Below, one piece after another: positions 30,281-42,119 of a stretch of DNA of 64,000 nt. Source of the DNA: Tupaia tana (taxonomy: Eukaryota > Chordata > Mammalia > Scandentia > Tupaiidae); the NCBI GenBank assembly GCA_026018925.1, contig JAKSZU010000027.1:6004198-6068197 (forward strand), given 5' to 3'. A program made the translations under genes and the position numbers. The first letter of the stretch is position 1, and the number at the start of each line of letters is the position of its first letter. The notes beneath the pieces were generated by a model. It did no database searches. It saw nothing but the letters and a program-made list of their open reading frames with translations, and had not been told where the DNA came from.

Positions 30281-32449
30281 ACACGGCCCCTGGAGCAGCA
30301 GACGTCTCCTGAGGCGTTTTGTAGGCTCCTCTGAGCAACCGTGGGCTCCGCCTGACTTCGGAGCTGCGTCAATGCCCCTCCTCACATGGGCCTGTGCTGG
30401 CTAGTCCTCTGGCCACCTGACCTCTTATGTGCCTAGGAGGTAACTTACGCTTGGCCCTTCTTTGCAGACAGGGTCTTTGCCAAGAAACTCTCCCTGAAAC
30501 TTCTGGGTTGGTGTAGTCTCATTTTTCTAGGCTCTCTTAGCAAATCGGTCAGCAGAGCTGATCTGACCACAATGCTCTGGTGTCTGTTAGGCTCGTCGTT
30601 CCTTCTGACGAGCCCGAGTCTCAGGCAGCACAGGCTTGCGAAGGTCCCCGCCCTGTCAGTGCTCCAGGACCAGAGCTGCTGCCGACTCTGCCCTGGAGGG
30701 AGGGAGGGGCGCTGCACGTGGGTGTTCACAGCCTGCCTTCCACAGGACGCGTCTTTTCACCTGGCAGATGGCCCTGTGGGAACTGTCCAGTCTGTGGCCA
30801 AGGGGTCCGACATGGGAAGTTTGTTCAGATCGGCAGCGGCCCCTGTAGCTTTTGTCTGACCTGTGCCACTCTGGTGCTGGGAGCCTGACCTTGTCTTCTC
30901 CCTGCTGTCCTGGGGAAGGCCCAGGCTGGGGCAGCCCCCAGTTCTTCAGGTGGAAGAAGCAGATTCAATACAGAACCACAGCAGAAAAGACACGCAAAGG
31001 TTTTTCACTCACAGATCCTGGGCAGAGAGGGTATATTGAGTCTGAAGGTCAGTCCTCTGCCCTCAGGATCATGCAGGACTAGAACAAAGACTCAGAGAGA
31101 GAGGGAGAGGAGAGAGAGTGAGAAAGAAAAAACGTATGCAAGGGAAGAGGGAATGGGTCATCGTCAGGCCTTAGGCAAGTGCCCTAGTGGTCGGATTAAA
31201 GGAAGGTGGGGGACAGCGGGGCGCCTGGTGTGCTGTGTGGGAGAGAGGACGCGCAGTCCTTACCTCCAGCCATTGGCTTGAGCCAGCTGGGCGTGGTGTG
31301 GAGCTAGACGTTGTGTCAGGGTGACCGAGTCCTGCTTGTGATGCGGCATGGTTAAATTTGTGTTCAGAATGGATACTGAGGCAACACAGAATTGTGAGAA
31401 TTCGCCTCAGGCCATGTCTCCTCATGTTCGTTAGCCCCATCTCTGGATGTGGAAGGGTCTTCATAAGTTATCACAATAGGATTGGCCAGTTAGATCTTCA
31501 TTTACCCAGGCCTTGACTCAGAGAAGGATGGCGGAGAGGTGAACGCATTTCTCCGAGTGGAGTAGCGTGGAATACTATTGTAAAGTAGATTCTTGATAGA
31601 ACACTTGTAGCTTATGCTCACTTTATGTGATGAGCTCAGTTTGACAATTTCCAAGGGAAATTTGTTATCAGGAAGATGTGACTATAGGTTTTAGAATTTT
31701 GACCCTGTTCCTGGGAACAGAGTTTCCTGAGCTAAAGGACCGTGACATTTACTACTTGACTGTTTTAATCGCTTTTAGCTTTTAACCACAATCATTGAAA
31801 AAATAGGGAACAAAACCATCCAGGTTAACTATAATTAAATACCATACTTTGGATTGTTCTATAAACCCCTGGAACTAACCTTCCTCTTCGTGATGGTTAA
31901 GACCCTCCACAAGCGTCACTTTTTCAAGTGGCCTGATTCCTGCATGGCTGTACTCCCTCAGTGTGGTTCCTTGTGTTTATTTAGTGTAATGAGTGATTTC
32001 CCCGCCCCACTCAGGCTCATCTGGGAATGCACTGGAGGCAGCACTTGATCCATCTGTCTGTCCTGGGTCTCCTCCAGTGCCTGCCTTGACTTAGGCCTTG
32101 ACCTGGAGATTCCAGAGAGGTCTGGAACCCACCCACCTCACACATACTACACCATTTACCTAGGACTATTTTACTTTGGGATATAGTGATAATTTTTCCC
32201 TTAAAGAAATGAACATATGAAAATTTCGCAATCAAATTTCCTGTGAAGAATAAAAAAATCAAACCTGGATTGTTTTCAGTTTTCGGCAAATATGACTAGT
32301 GTGAAGTCACTACCCTGGCTTGGATGAAGCCACTCTCTCGGCTGCTCACCCTCTGTCAGCCTCTGGGTGACAGGAGGGTAGATGGGCTTCAGACTCGCAG
32401 GAAGGGAGTTGTCCTCTCCAGGGAAGTTTCTTTGCCGATCCTCTCCCTG
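30281..32449. other. GC-richer unassigned block, no gene proven
   Basis: 30.3-31.3 kb is visibly richer in G+C and CpG than its surroundings (ACGCGTC, GGGGCGCCTGG, GGACGCGCAG). Overlapping ORFs of about 100 codons occur on both strands, none with a domain or convincing splice signals. A short GA-rich run lies at 31092-31130. 31.5-32.4 kb is unique-looking AT-mixed DNA. Confidence 0.3.
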
Positions 32450-32915
32450 TGCAGCCACTCCTCACTTAATGACCAGATCCTGTTCCTGCCACGAGGCTGA
32501 TAAATGCGGAGCTCACGGGCTGTGTCTTGTGGCATGGCGTGGAGCCAGAGGGTATGTAATTTTCAGTAGATATCATGGGGCGACACGCTAGAATAATGTA
32601 ATTCTGTCCATGCAAAAAGCATACATTAGATAAATGACAGAAAGTGACAAGATACACCACAACACGATAATATAAATCTGGCATCATAACTTTTATGTAT
32701 TCTGAATACTGCTATGGGTACATAGTAAAGCACAGATTTATAAACGAAATATATAATACTGTGTGATTGCAAATGCTACATGTAGTGAATACTAACTCGT
32801 GTGGGAATGAGACAAAGACTGAGAGGGGATTTCCTGCACTGGGGAACTGGTTGTAAGTCCAAGCAGTTGTTAGATGGGCAGGTGGTTAAGTGCGGGTTGG
32901 TTGTAACTTCTTAAC
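32450..32915. mobile_element. DNA transposon fragment with inverted ends (Tigger-like)
   Basis: CAGCCACTCCTCACTTAATG at the left and GGTTAAGTGCGGGTTGGTTG at the right are approximately inverted ('ACTTAA' plus flanks). The style is that of Tigger-group non-autonomous elements. Unidentified family. Confidence 0.45.
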
Positions 32916-32971
32916 TTTCTTGGTCCCTTTATATTTTCATTGACAGTCATTAAACCAATTCTGTGTTGCCT

Positions 32972-33222
32972 ATTTTTTTTTTTTTAGAGGTTTTTGTTTA
33001 GGGTATGTGTGCTTACCTGAGAGAGAGAGAGATACAGAGACAGTGAGAGGGAAAGTGAGAAATCACCCCCCAAAGGGGACAGCCACACCACAATCCTTTC
33101 TCCTCCACTTTCCTCTTAAGTTCTTGGACATGCACATACATGGTCTGGCATGAGTTTCAAGCTACCCGGTCTGGAACTCGAACCATGTGGGAGTCCTGCG
33201 ACGGATGTACTGCTAGCCCCTA
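32972..33222 (-). mobile_element. SINE type A, antisense
   Basis: T run, GGTTTTTGTTTAGGGTATGTG, CACCCCCCAAAGGGGACAGCC, GTCTGGAACTCGAACCATG, head TACTGCTAGCCCC. The anticodon arm is partly deleted. Confidence 0.92.
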
Positions 33223-33900
33223 TGCTGCCTGTTTTTAAAATCAACATTTTGTTCTGTTCGTCAGCTCATTTTGTTATCCAATATCGATGATATCTTGGTG
33301 CTTCAGTCAGAACTTGCAAATTGGCAAGTTCTGGTACTTTGTATTCTTGGAATTGCAACAGAAAGAAGGCTGCGTTGTTTTGGTGGAGAGGGACTAAGGA
33401 GGCTTTGTAGGCGGAACACTTCAGAGACGCTGAGGAGGAAGAATTTGCTTACACATAGCTGTAGCTGTCAAGCAGTGCTTCAGGCATGTGTTTCTCCTGG
33501 TGTTAAATGACAGGACCACTGCCAGGCTGTCTCGTTCCACCGTCTTGCTGAAGAAGCCTCTTGAATTCCTGGCATGGTGAGTTTGTCGATGAAAATGACT
33601 TCTGTCAGTGATGGCTAGTAGAGACAGTCACGAATGATGAGGTCATGGGTTCCGTGATCAGTGTGGGCCTGTACCACAGACATGGTGGCACTCCTGTGCG
33701 CTTTCTGTCATTACTGCCTGCGCTACTGCCGGGAGATGAGGCCCTGGGGGCAACTTCAGGGATGTTCCACACTGATGTGCCCAAGGAAGGATCTGCACTT
33801 CTTTCAGATGAGGTAGTTCTCAAAGTTCTTGTTTTATTTTAAGTAAGAACAAGTAATAAATTAATAAAATGTTCTGCAAGTAAGACTGACTTTGCTTCTT
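33223..33900. other. No gene recognised
   Basis: Unique-looking. A 65-codon plus ORF at 33645-33842 overlaps a 72-codon minus ORF (33605-33823). Neither has a domain. CTTGGTGCTTCAGTCAGAAC...GGCAAGTTCTGGTACTTTG forms a modest local palindrome (AACTTGC...GCAAGTT). Confidence 0.35.
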
Positions 33901-33901
33901 T

Positions 33902-34152
33902 TTCTTCTTCTTCTTATAATGTGCATGTGCTTACCAGAGAGACAGAGAGAGAGAGAAAGTGAAAAATCACCCCAACCCCCGAGGGGAGATGGCCACACTG
34001 CAATCCCTTCATCCCTCCTCTGCTCTTGTGATTGTGGGTAAGCATGCACACACACATTGGGCTTGATTTTCAAGCTGCTGGGCCAGTACTTGAACCACGC
34101 GATTGGCCATGGGGGATCTAGTGCCTTAAATCTCCACACCTTCTGCTGGCCT
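33902..34152 (-). mobile_element. SINE type A, antisense, with (TTC)n tail
   Basis: Tail CTTTTTCTTCTTCTTCTTAT, ATGTGCATGTGCTTACCAGA, antisense B-box ACTTGAACCACGCG, head CTTCTGCTGGCC. Flanks GACTTTGCTTC and GATTTTGCTTC are the duplicated target. Confidence 0.93.
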
Positions 34153-34869
34153 TGATTTTGCTTCATTTTAATGTGTAAGTGTGCAGAGGATCTCAGTTAA
34201 CCTTGTACAACTTGGTTCACCAATCCCAAAATATTGGAACACCTAACTGAAGTATATTGGATATGAAGGAATGCAAGAAAATATTTATATTTAAATGTGT
34301 AGTAAAAAAGAACAGATAAAGAAAGCTGAAAGAGAGCTAATAAAATGATCTATCTTCTGCAATAGGATCAAAGAAATGGAATGAGACTTCCACACCCAAG
34401 GACAGGAACAAAGATATCACTGACGAAAACTCAGTATGTGTTCGTTTTTGATGAAAAAGCACATGATTCTTTATAAAGGCCAATTAATCTCGAGGAAAAC
34501 CTCAATAATATTCTACTTACCTCAGTCCCATTTCCATCTTGAGAACATTTTATCAAAGCTTGAGTTGTCTCCAAATCTTTCCCTCATTGTGTGGTAAGAT
34601 TTGATTTAGTTAATTTTTCTAAATTATCATTATCATAGCTTTATAAATATATAATCAAATAATTCCTTCAATTTAATTGGAAAACAATTACGCTTACTGG
34701 CTTTTGCTTCATTGAGGGAGAATAAAAGAAGAGGGTTTTAAACACTCCCAGTATAGTCTCCTTTATGAAACTTGGAGAGTTTCTTATGCATTCTTGCTTG
34801 AATAGTTGCGTAGGCTTCAATTAGAAGTTCGTATTGCCTTTAAGATATTTGGATCAGAGGATAAGTCAT
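34153..34869. other. No recognised feature
   Basis: AT-rich unique-looking sequence; no repeat identified. Confidence 0.45.
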
Positions 34870-34887
34870 AAAAATGGTGTCATGGTG

Positions 34888-35152
34888 ACCAGCAGGTGAT
34901 GTGGTGGTTAAAGCACTGGATTCCCATATGGCTGACTGCGGTTTGAGTCCTGGACTGTGTGGCTTGAGACTCACTGAGGCTGGGTGCATGTGTGTGCATG
35001 CCCCAAATTCTGAGAGCAGAATGGAGAAGAAGGGATTGTGGCATGACCATCCCCCTTAGGAGTGATTTCTCACTTTCTCTTTCCCTCTCTCAGTCTCTCT
35101 CTTTGGCAAGTGCACATGCCCTATGGCAAAAACCTAAAAAAAAAAAAAAAAA
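34888..35152 (+). mobile_element. SINE type A with perfect long target-site duplication
   Basis: AAAAATGGTGTCATGGTG (18 bp) precedes it (34870-34887) and follows the A tail (35153-35170) without mismatch. ACCAGCAGGTGATGTGGTGG head and complete body. The perfect duplication suggests a fairly recent insertion. Confidence 0.97.
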
Positions 35153-35170
35153 AAAAATGGTGTCATGGTG

Positions 35171-36544
35171 CCTAAGAAATGCCATGTAAAAATAGGAAAT
35201 GCTTAGTTAGGTCAATTAGATTATTTATAATTATTATCCTTCCAAAAAAGGATTAATAAAATACTACATAGTCAAGGAAAACAGAGCAGTGATAAAATAC
35301 AGGTATAAGTGTAAGGTAAAGCCAGTGGTAGCATTAGAATATGAAATGCTGATAGTAAAAACCTGAGGGAAAGTTCACTTTATTTGTCTCTGAACTTTCT
35401 GGCAATCAGTAAAGAAAGCAATCAAGATGCATAGGTCAGACATCTGTAAGATTAAACAAACCAGTGGTTCTAAGCAAGCAATCTAATGGTAATTGTTGGG
35501 ACTAATTTTACCTGTAGTCATTCTCAGGAGGGCATGGAGTGATGTCAAGGATGATGTTCTCAACAATTCTCTTACAGTAACATTTCTCAGTGCAGGATGG
35601 CATAATGCCAATATAATTCAGTAAAAGCAGTTTTGAAATTTTTCCTTGGAGAAGGAGGGTGCAGAGATAAAGACCCCCATGTACGCAGCTCTGAGTGATA
35701 CAGTCCAAAGTGAGGATAACTTGTTCTGAATGTTGGAGGAGTGGTTGGACTACTCCTTCAGGCAGTTTTCCAGAAATATTATTTCTCATGACCAAAATTT
35801 TGTTAAGTTCTGCATGTCAGTAAGTTTGAAGTTATACTCTCTGACAAGGACTTGGACTAGAAAGATTCTTTCATACTGATTACGACTTTTGTGTTCTGCT
35901 TCTCTATTGAAATCTTCTCATGAAATCTAAAAAATTTAAGAAGAAAAAATCCTATGTCCTCAGGAAGGTGGGTTGAGAAGTTACCTAGTCAGTGGCATTC
36001 TTACCCTCGGAAAGGAAACAGAACCTGCTCTGACTCATGAACACATGGTTAGCTAAGACTAATTTGATGTAATAGAATGTGGCCATTCTCCTTTGAATCT
36101 GGAAAATGGTTCCTTGTGACTATGTTAGCCATAAAAACATCTTAACGAAGTTCTCATAGAATATTTAAATGTTAACAGTGAATATCTCAGTTGATCATCA
36201 AGATAAAGCAATTTGCTAAATGAACCTGCTATTAACAAAATGGACTGACTTAGTGTATAGACTCACTAGCTTTCAGCATTGGAGGTAATTATCTTGGTCC
36301 TTCAACTGTGGAAAGGTTGGTGACTGGTCCTTCTTCCTGACAGCTGTTACGAACCAGGCACAGATGTTTATGGAAGTTATGTCTAGATTACAGTAATAGG
36401 AAACATTGTATTCAGATGAGGACTCAACTATTTGATAGGTGTATAAAATTTTTTCACTTAAAAATCTCCCCAAACAACCCCATTTACATTCTCTCAGACT
36501 TAGCAAGAGTAGCAGGTCAGCTGTATTTATATAACAAATGGATC
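35171..36544 (-). other. Unassigned, two protein-like minus-strand open stretches
   Basis: Minus-strand ORFs at 35508-35795 (95 codons) and 36273-36506 (77 codons) have balanced composition with several cysteines, unlike the low-complexity ORFs elsewhere. No family recognised. They might be remains of a retroviral gene or a processed pseudogene, or chance. No SINE lies in this 1.3 kb, itself unusual for the window. Confidence 0.25.
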
Positions 36545-37240
36545 TGTTTTGTCTTCCATTTTAATTTTTTAAAAATTTATAATTTGTTATTTACATTCAA
36601 TCATTGTACATCTCTATACTGAACAATATGTTCTTTAAAAGATGCATGCAGCAAGGATATTATCATAAACATCATTTTTAGCAGAGAACTTTAAAATCTT
36701 GTATCTAATAAGAATTTTTCCCTGAGCCCCTCCTACCCACCCTCTGCTATCCACTCCTCTCCCATACAGTTTCTGCTCTCTGTACTTGTCCTCATTAATA
36801 CTGTATCTTTGGATCTTTCAATTTCCACCACAGAGTGTAGACATTTGGTATATATTGAGTGGAGACATACAACACTTGTCTTTTATGGTCTGGCTTACTT
36901 TGCTTAGCGTTAAATCTTCTGTATTCATCCACTTGTTCCTTATGGCTGAGTAGTATTCCATAGAGTATATGTGCCACATTTTTTCAATCCATTCATCAGT
37001 TCTTGGTCATTTAAGTTAATTACATGTCTTACTAATTGTGAATAATGCTGCTGTCTTTCCCTGAGTGTTGTCCTGTCAATTGAGTGTTTTTCTGGGTAAA
37101 TACCAAATAGTGAGATTACGGGGGGTCATATGGGAGTTCTATTCATAGGTTTTTGAGGAATCCACATAGCGTTTTCCATAGTGGCCATACTAATTTACAT
37201 TCCCAACAACCGTGTCTGTCTAGGAAATAATTCTAAATTT
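36545..37240 (-). mobile_element. L1 3' end (3' UTR plus end of ORF2), antisense
   Basis: Lineage-type 3' UTR (CTCCTCTCCCATACAGTTTC, GAGTGTAGACATTTGGTATA), then typical ORF2-terminal antisense text: GGCTGAGTAGTATTCCATAG, GTGAATAATGCTGCTGTC, GGGTAAATACCAAATAGTGA, GTCATATGGGAGTTCTATTC, TTTTCCATAGTGGCC, ATTTACATTCCCAACAAC. Confidence 0.9.
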
Positions 37241-37449
37241 TGACTTTCTCTTGGACACACATCATAAATGAGTCAGTTTTAGAACATATATTTCTAACTA
37301 TCTTCAATCTTTTTGCAAAACCAAGACACATTTATAGTAATTGTTCAGTTAAACAACCAACTAGTCCTGTGTATCTTGGTGTTTCTTTTTAGCTATTTCT
37401 ATACACGTCTTAGGTGAGCAATCCTGCTACAATTTAATTTAATTTAATA

Positions 37450-37453
37450 CTAC

Positions 37454-37499
<46 letters not shown>

Positions 37500-37610
37500 G
37501 TGGCATCGTTTTCAAGCTGCTGGGGCCAGGACTCCAACCATGGTTGGCCATGTGGAACCTGAGTTTCCATGCACAGCACTTAATCACTGTGCACACAGAT
37601 TGGTGCCCTG
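37450..37610 (-). mobile_element. SINE head, antisense, with (AC)n
   Basis: (AC)n at 37455-37496 then GTTTTCAAGCTGCTGGGGCC, antisense B-box-like GGACTCCAACCATGGTTGGCC, CATGTGGAACC. The 3' body is replaced by the dinucleotide repeat; type C-like head region. Confidence 0.75.
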
Positions 37611-37629
37611 CTACAGTTTTAAAAAATGA

Positions 37630-37790
37630 AATTGAAAATACATCTGTGAGCCTGGCCACGATGGTACAGGTGCAGTCCTGGACCATGCAGAAGATCATGG
37701 CAGTGCTGGCTGGCGGGAGCTTAGGGCGGAGGCATGGCGGTCGAGCAAGACACTGTCGAAGGTGTCTATCTTTCAAGGAAAAATTAAAAA
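37630..37790 (+). mobile_element. Possible 7SL-like fragment
   Basis: GAGCCTGGCCACGATGGTAC, AGGTGCAGTCCTGG and GAGCAAGACACTGTCGAAGG recall 7SL-SINE phrases, followed by an A-rich run at 37780-37796. Diverged, uncertain. Confidence 0.35.
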
Positions 37791-38056
37791 AAAAAACTAA
37801 ACATATATTTAAAATGTATCTATTTGTCCTCTTCTTGTCACCTCCACCAGTTTGTTTATTAATATTAGTCAAAGAGTAGCTATTAATGATCAAGAATTGA
37901 CATTAGAGAAAATCTAGAATGTTTTCTTCCATGTTTCCACTCCTCTCCTGAGTAGCCTGCATTTTAGTTCAGAAGCGTTTTGTCACAAATATAAGCCCAG
38001 AATCAAGGAAAAGCAAGCCTAGTGAAAATTTAGGTGGGCTTGTCTCTTAACACAGA

Positions 38057-38124
38057 GTGTACGGGGGCTGGATCCCACATGGCCGACCATAGTTTGGACC
38101 CAGTGGCTTGAAAAACACAATGGG

Positions 38125-38160
<36 letters not shown>

Positions 38161-38296
38161 TCCAAACTCCTGGTGAGATGGAGAAATGGAGGAAAATGGA
38201 CCGTGGTGTGACCACACCCATCTGCCGTGGAGGGTGTTCTTCTCTCTGGTAAGCACACATACCTTCTGGCAATACAAAAAAGAAAAACAAAACAGG
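38057..38296 (+). mobile_element. SINE, 5' truncated, with internal (TG)n
   Basis: GGATCCCACATGGCCGACCA, AAAAACACAATGGGCC then (TG)n (38127-38157), TCCAAACTCCTGGTGAGATG, CTCTCTGGTAAGCACACATA. The A box half is missing. Confidence 0.88.
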
Positions 38297-38890
38297 TACA
38301 TCTTACTACAAGTGTTGGTTGGAAATTGTTATTATTCTCTTTCTTTCTTTTATGCCTTATGCCCAAGGGAGTAGCTAGATTGTCCTTAAAAAAAAAAAAA
38401 AGATTTGGCTAACGGATCAAGTGAAGTTTGCCATTCTGAGGGCCTGCGACCCCTGTCACAAGCCTACTGACTTGTGGTCACTCAGTCTACTTCCCCTGGG
38501 CCCTCTCACCTCTTTGATCCCCACATTCAGTATCCTTTGCTTCAGTTGGAGGGCCCGACTGATGGCTCTAGACGGTACCTGGCCATCAGAGAGCCTGCTG
38601 CTACCCTCACTGGGCAGCGTGCCCCTGGAGGCTTGGACTTCCCTCAGATGAGAAGATGCAATGTTGCAGTTACTGCACTGTAATTGTAATGTAGGAAGGC
38701 ATGTGTGTGTGCATGTGGGCAAATGAGTTTACCGCAATACAGTGCAGAAAGAAGTGGTATCTGGGGAAATAGAACTCTTGTATGTAGGCATCAGTGGTTA
38801 TTGGTAGAGAATTACCCTTTTAAAAATAAGTGCTCTGCTGCTTTTTGATAAAGAAGACCAAAGATAAGCTAATCAAAAAGTAAATTGCAA
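38297..38890. other. No recognised feature
   Basis: Unique-looking; overlapping ORFs on both strands at 38421-38722 lack domains. A-run at 38389-38401. Confidence 0.4.
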
Positions 38891-38891
38891 G

Positions 38892-38981
38892 CCAACTAGT
38901 GGCTTGGTGGCTAATGTGGCTAAGGTGGCTCTTTTTCATTTGGCTGACTGTACAGTGAGAGGCAGCTGGAAAAATGCACTG

Positions 38982-39025
<44 letters not shown>

Positions 39026-39135
39026 CCCAAAATCCTGAAAAGAGAAATGAAGGTGAAAGGATTGTGGCATGACCAGCCCACCATGAAGGTGCTTTCTCAC
39101 TTTCTCCAGTGAGCACTTGCACCCTCTAGCAAATT
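38892..39135 (+). mobile_element. SINE type A, diverged, with internal (TG)n
   Basis: GCCAACTAGTGGCTTGGTGG head, GGAAAAATGCACTGGAC then (TG)n at 38985-39021, ATGCCCAAAATCCTGAAAAG, CCAGTGAGCACTTGCACC. The A tail is lost. Confidence 0.85.
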
Positions 39136-39599
39136 GCACCCTATGTCTTTCTTCTACCTCTGCATGTTGGTGTGAATCTCCTCCATTTTCTCTACCTAGG
39201 AACTGACGTGAATATAGGAAAAATTACCTGGAACATAAAAGCACCACTGCAGGTCTGAAAATTTCCACAACCCAGCAGAAGGTGGATTTGGTTAACTGCT
39301 GGAAGAGGTCGAGACTAAAGGGGGAGAGGCTGGAGATAGAAGGTACCCATTGAAGAACCAGAGGTGGAGGAGAGAGTGCATCTGTGTGGAACATTCTCTT
39401 ATGGCCTGAAGATTGGCCAGCTAGACAGTTCTGGGCAGCGAGATCTGATGATTTGCTACAGGGCACAAGTACCAATTAACAATCGGGAACAGGCCTAACA
39501 TCATGCACTCTCAACTTTCTCTACTTGGAATGGTCTCACATTAATCCACTTAAGGATAGCACCCAAAGGAAACAAATACGTTTCTTCTCCCCGCCCCCC
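39136..39599. other. No recognised feature
   Basis: Unique-looking; a minus ORF of 83 codons at 39224-39475 has no domain. Confidence 0.4.
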
Positions 39600-39857
39600 C
39601 TTTTTTTAGAGAGAAATGTTTGCTATGAGGCATGTGTACTTGCTGGAGAGACAGAGACAGACAAAGAGACAGAAAGCAAGAAATCACCTCCCAGGTAGAT
39701 GGCCACACCACAGTCCCTTCACATTCTCCTCTCAGGATCTTGGGCATGCATGCACACATGCCCAATATGAGTTTTAAGCTGCTGGATCTGGGACTTGAAC
39801 TGCGGTTGACTATGTGGGAGTTCAGTGACGTAACCATTATGTCATCTGCTGGTCCCA
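39600..39857 (-). mobile_element. SINE type A, antisense
   Basis: TTTTTTTAGAGAGAAATGTTTG, GCTGGAGAGACAGAGACAGA, CTCTCAGGATCTTGGGCATG, GGACTTGAACTGCGG, TCATCTGCTGGTCCC. Flanking AAATACGTTT/AAACACGTTT may be the duplicated target. Confidence 0.94.
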
Positions 39858-40585
39858 AACACGTTTATTATGTCAGCTGTTTTTCCCTCACTCCAAAGCA
39901 AAAGGAATTCACCACAGTCCTTGGAGAAAAAGGGCCAGTGCCCAAGTTACTCAGTGATGGGAACAGAGAAGGGATCACCATTACCTGTCTGTATTTCTCT
40001 AGTCTGTAGATGTCATTATACCAGTTTCCCCCAGTGCTGATTTACTAAATGGGTTGAATTTTTCCAGACAGTCCTCGAATTAACAGTCACTCCGCATTAA
40101 GAAGACTCTCACTAGCCAGGCATTTCTGTGCATCCCATCTCTTTTACCTAGCTGTGCCATCTGTCACTGTAATGCCAGTGTCACGGAGTTTTCAACCATA
40201 ATACTTACACTTCATCAGCTTCCAAACGGTTCCATGATCTGTCAGCAGTGATCAAGGCAGTGCGATGAGACAAGACGGGGCATTTCCAAGTAATTTTTAA
40301 GGGAAGCCTAGAAAGGAAGAAGTTGACGCCTGGGGACATTTAAAGTCACTCTCCCTTTAGTCACTCTCGTGAGGTCTCCAAAGTTCCTGAAGTGGGTTTA
40401 TTTTATTTTTATGCCCTGAAGGAAAAATTCACATATCTGACTTTAATGTGCCATGATAGGAAAACAGAAGCATACTGTCTAAAACACTGTTACATATTCC
40501 GCGCACATTGGGAGGCTGTTCACGCAGGTGGATAAAGCAAGAGGAGTTCGGGTGAGGGAAGGGAGTGTGGAGTTGGGGCTGGGTG

Positions 40586-40588
<3 letters not shown>
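39858..40588. other. No recognised feature
   Basis: Unique-looking with several CpGs; no repeat or coding signal identified. Confidence 0.45.

Positions 40589-40675
<87 letters not shown>
40589..40675 (+). repeat. Compound (TG)n(AG)n microsatellite
   Basis: About 38 bp of alternating TG joined directly to about 48 bp of alternating AG, both uninterrupted. TG tracts can adopt Z-DNA and AG tracts H-DNA. Not inside a recognisable SINE. Confidence 0.95.
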
Positions 40676-40678
<3 letters not shown>

Positions 40679-41828
40679 AGGAGGACGTTTACGTTGAATG
40701 GTAGAAAATCTCAGAGACAGAGGTAGAGGAAGGTCACGAGTATTTATTTATGTAGAATCTGCTTTATTCCAGGTGGTAGGCTGTTGCTTGCATATGCTTG
40801 TGTTATTTATTCCTTCCACGAACCTCTAGAGATTAAGTAGCAGGATTTCTATTTTTTTTTTTTTTAAAAAACGATGCAAACTTTTTCTAATAGATGGATT
40901 GGCCCTTGATCAAGGTCATCTATACAGTCAGTGGACCAGAGATATGACTTGGGACAACTTAAGCTATGTGAGATTCTAGCCTCGATGCTGTTTTCATAAT
41001 AAATTGGGGTGTAGTTATTAAGATTTTTAAGCTATCCCTTTGAACCCCATATTCCCCAGGACAGTTTTGAGATGGCTTCAGTTCTCAGAAACGATTATCT
41101 AAATCTATCTAGCAGGCTTATTTCCTATCATTTGAAAAACATTTATTCTCTCTTTACCACTGCGGCAGTCTGCCTGGAACTAGATGCAATGTATCATTTT
41201 CTGCAATAGTGGAAGGTGGGCTAGAAATTACCTATAATTTGTTTCTCCATCCATGCACGTCAGACTAAGTTATGATGAAAGTGGAGCAGCAACCTTGATC
41301 ACCTACCGTTTTATAGCTGATATGATTGTTTTTAGGAAGCCTGTAACGTTTGTAACGCTATGGCTGTGAGGGCCCTGAGTCTTGTCCCAGCAGAATGACA
41401 TTACAAGAGTGGAGTCAATTCTGATTGCAGGGGACGGGAGAATGGCTTGCTACTGACAAGGTTTGAGAGAAAATTGTACAAAGCCCGCCCCTGCTGCCCC
41501 CCACATTCTGACCATGTAGGGGACTCTGGCCAGTATTCTGCTGTCTCCATGAATTATTCAAGTTTTCTGTTTGGCAGGGGGAACATGTGTTATAATCAAA
41601 TCATTCTTAGATGACTAGAAATTCAATATGAAATTCTTCTGGGCCATTATGTTCAAAGAGAAGGGATGGGTCAAGGGTATTAGTGGAACCAGATTCATAG
41701 TCTGAGATTTTGAAACCAGATACTTACTATAGTTTTTTTCCCTTTGGTGAAGGTCTGTCGTAGAAGCAAGAGGCACGTAGAGAAGCTTGAAATAGCAACA
41801 ATATTGTAGGTATGGTCCTTGCTACCTC
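40676..41828. other. No recognised feature
   Basis: Unique-looking mixed sequence, T-run at 40851-40864. 41.35-41.55 kb is somewhat GC-richer (AAAGCCCGCCCCTGC). No gene supported. Confidence 0.4.
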
Positions 41829-42088
41829 ATTTTTTTTTTTAAGTTTTACTGTAGGGCACACGCACTTGCCAGAGAAAGAGAGTGAGAGAGAGAGAGAAAG
41901 TGAGAAATTACCCATCCCCTGGAGGATGGCCACACCATAATCCCCTCTCCAGCCATTCTTCTCTCAGGATTTTGAGTACACTGGTGCATACACTCAGAAT
42001 GTTTTTCAAACTGCTGGGCCAGGGCTCCAACCACAGAGTTGACCATGTGGGATCCAGCGTCTTAACTCCCATGCCACCTGCTGGCTCC
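41829..42088 (-). mobile_element. SINE type A, antisense
   Basis: T run, TTTTACTGTAGGGCACACGC, CCATTCTTCTCTCAGGATTT, GCTCCAACCACAGAG, head GCCACCTGCTGGCTCC. Confidence 0.93.
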
Positions 42089-42119
42089 ATATCTAATTTT
42101 ATTTGAGCAAATACTTGCA

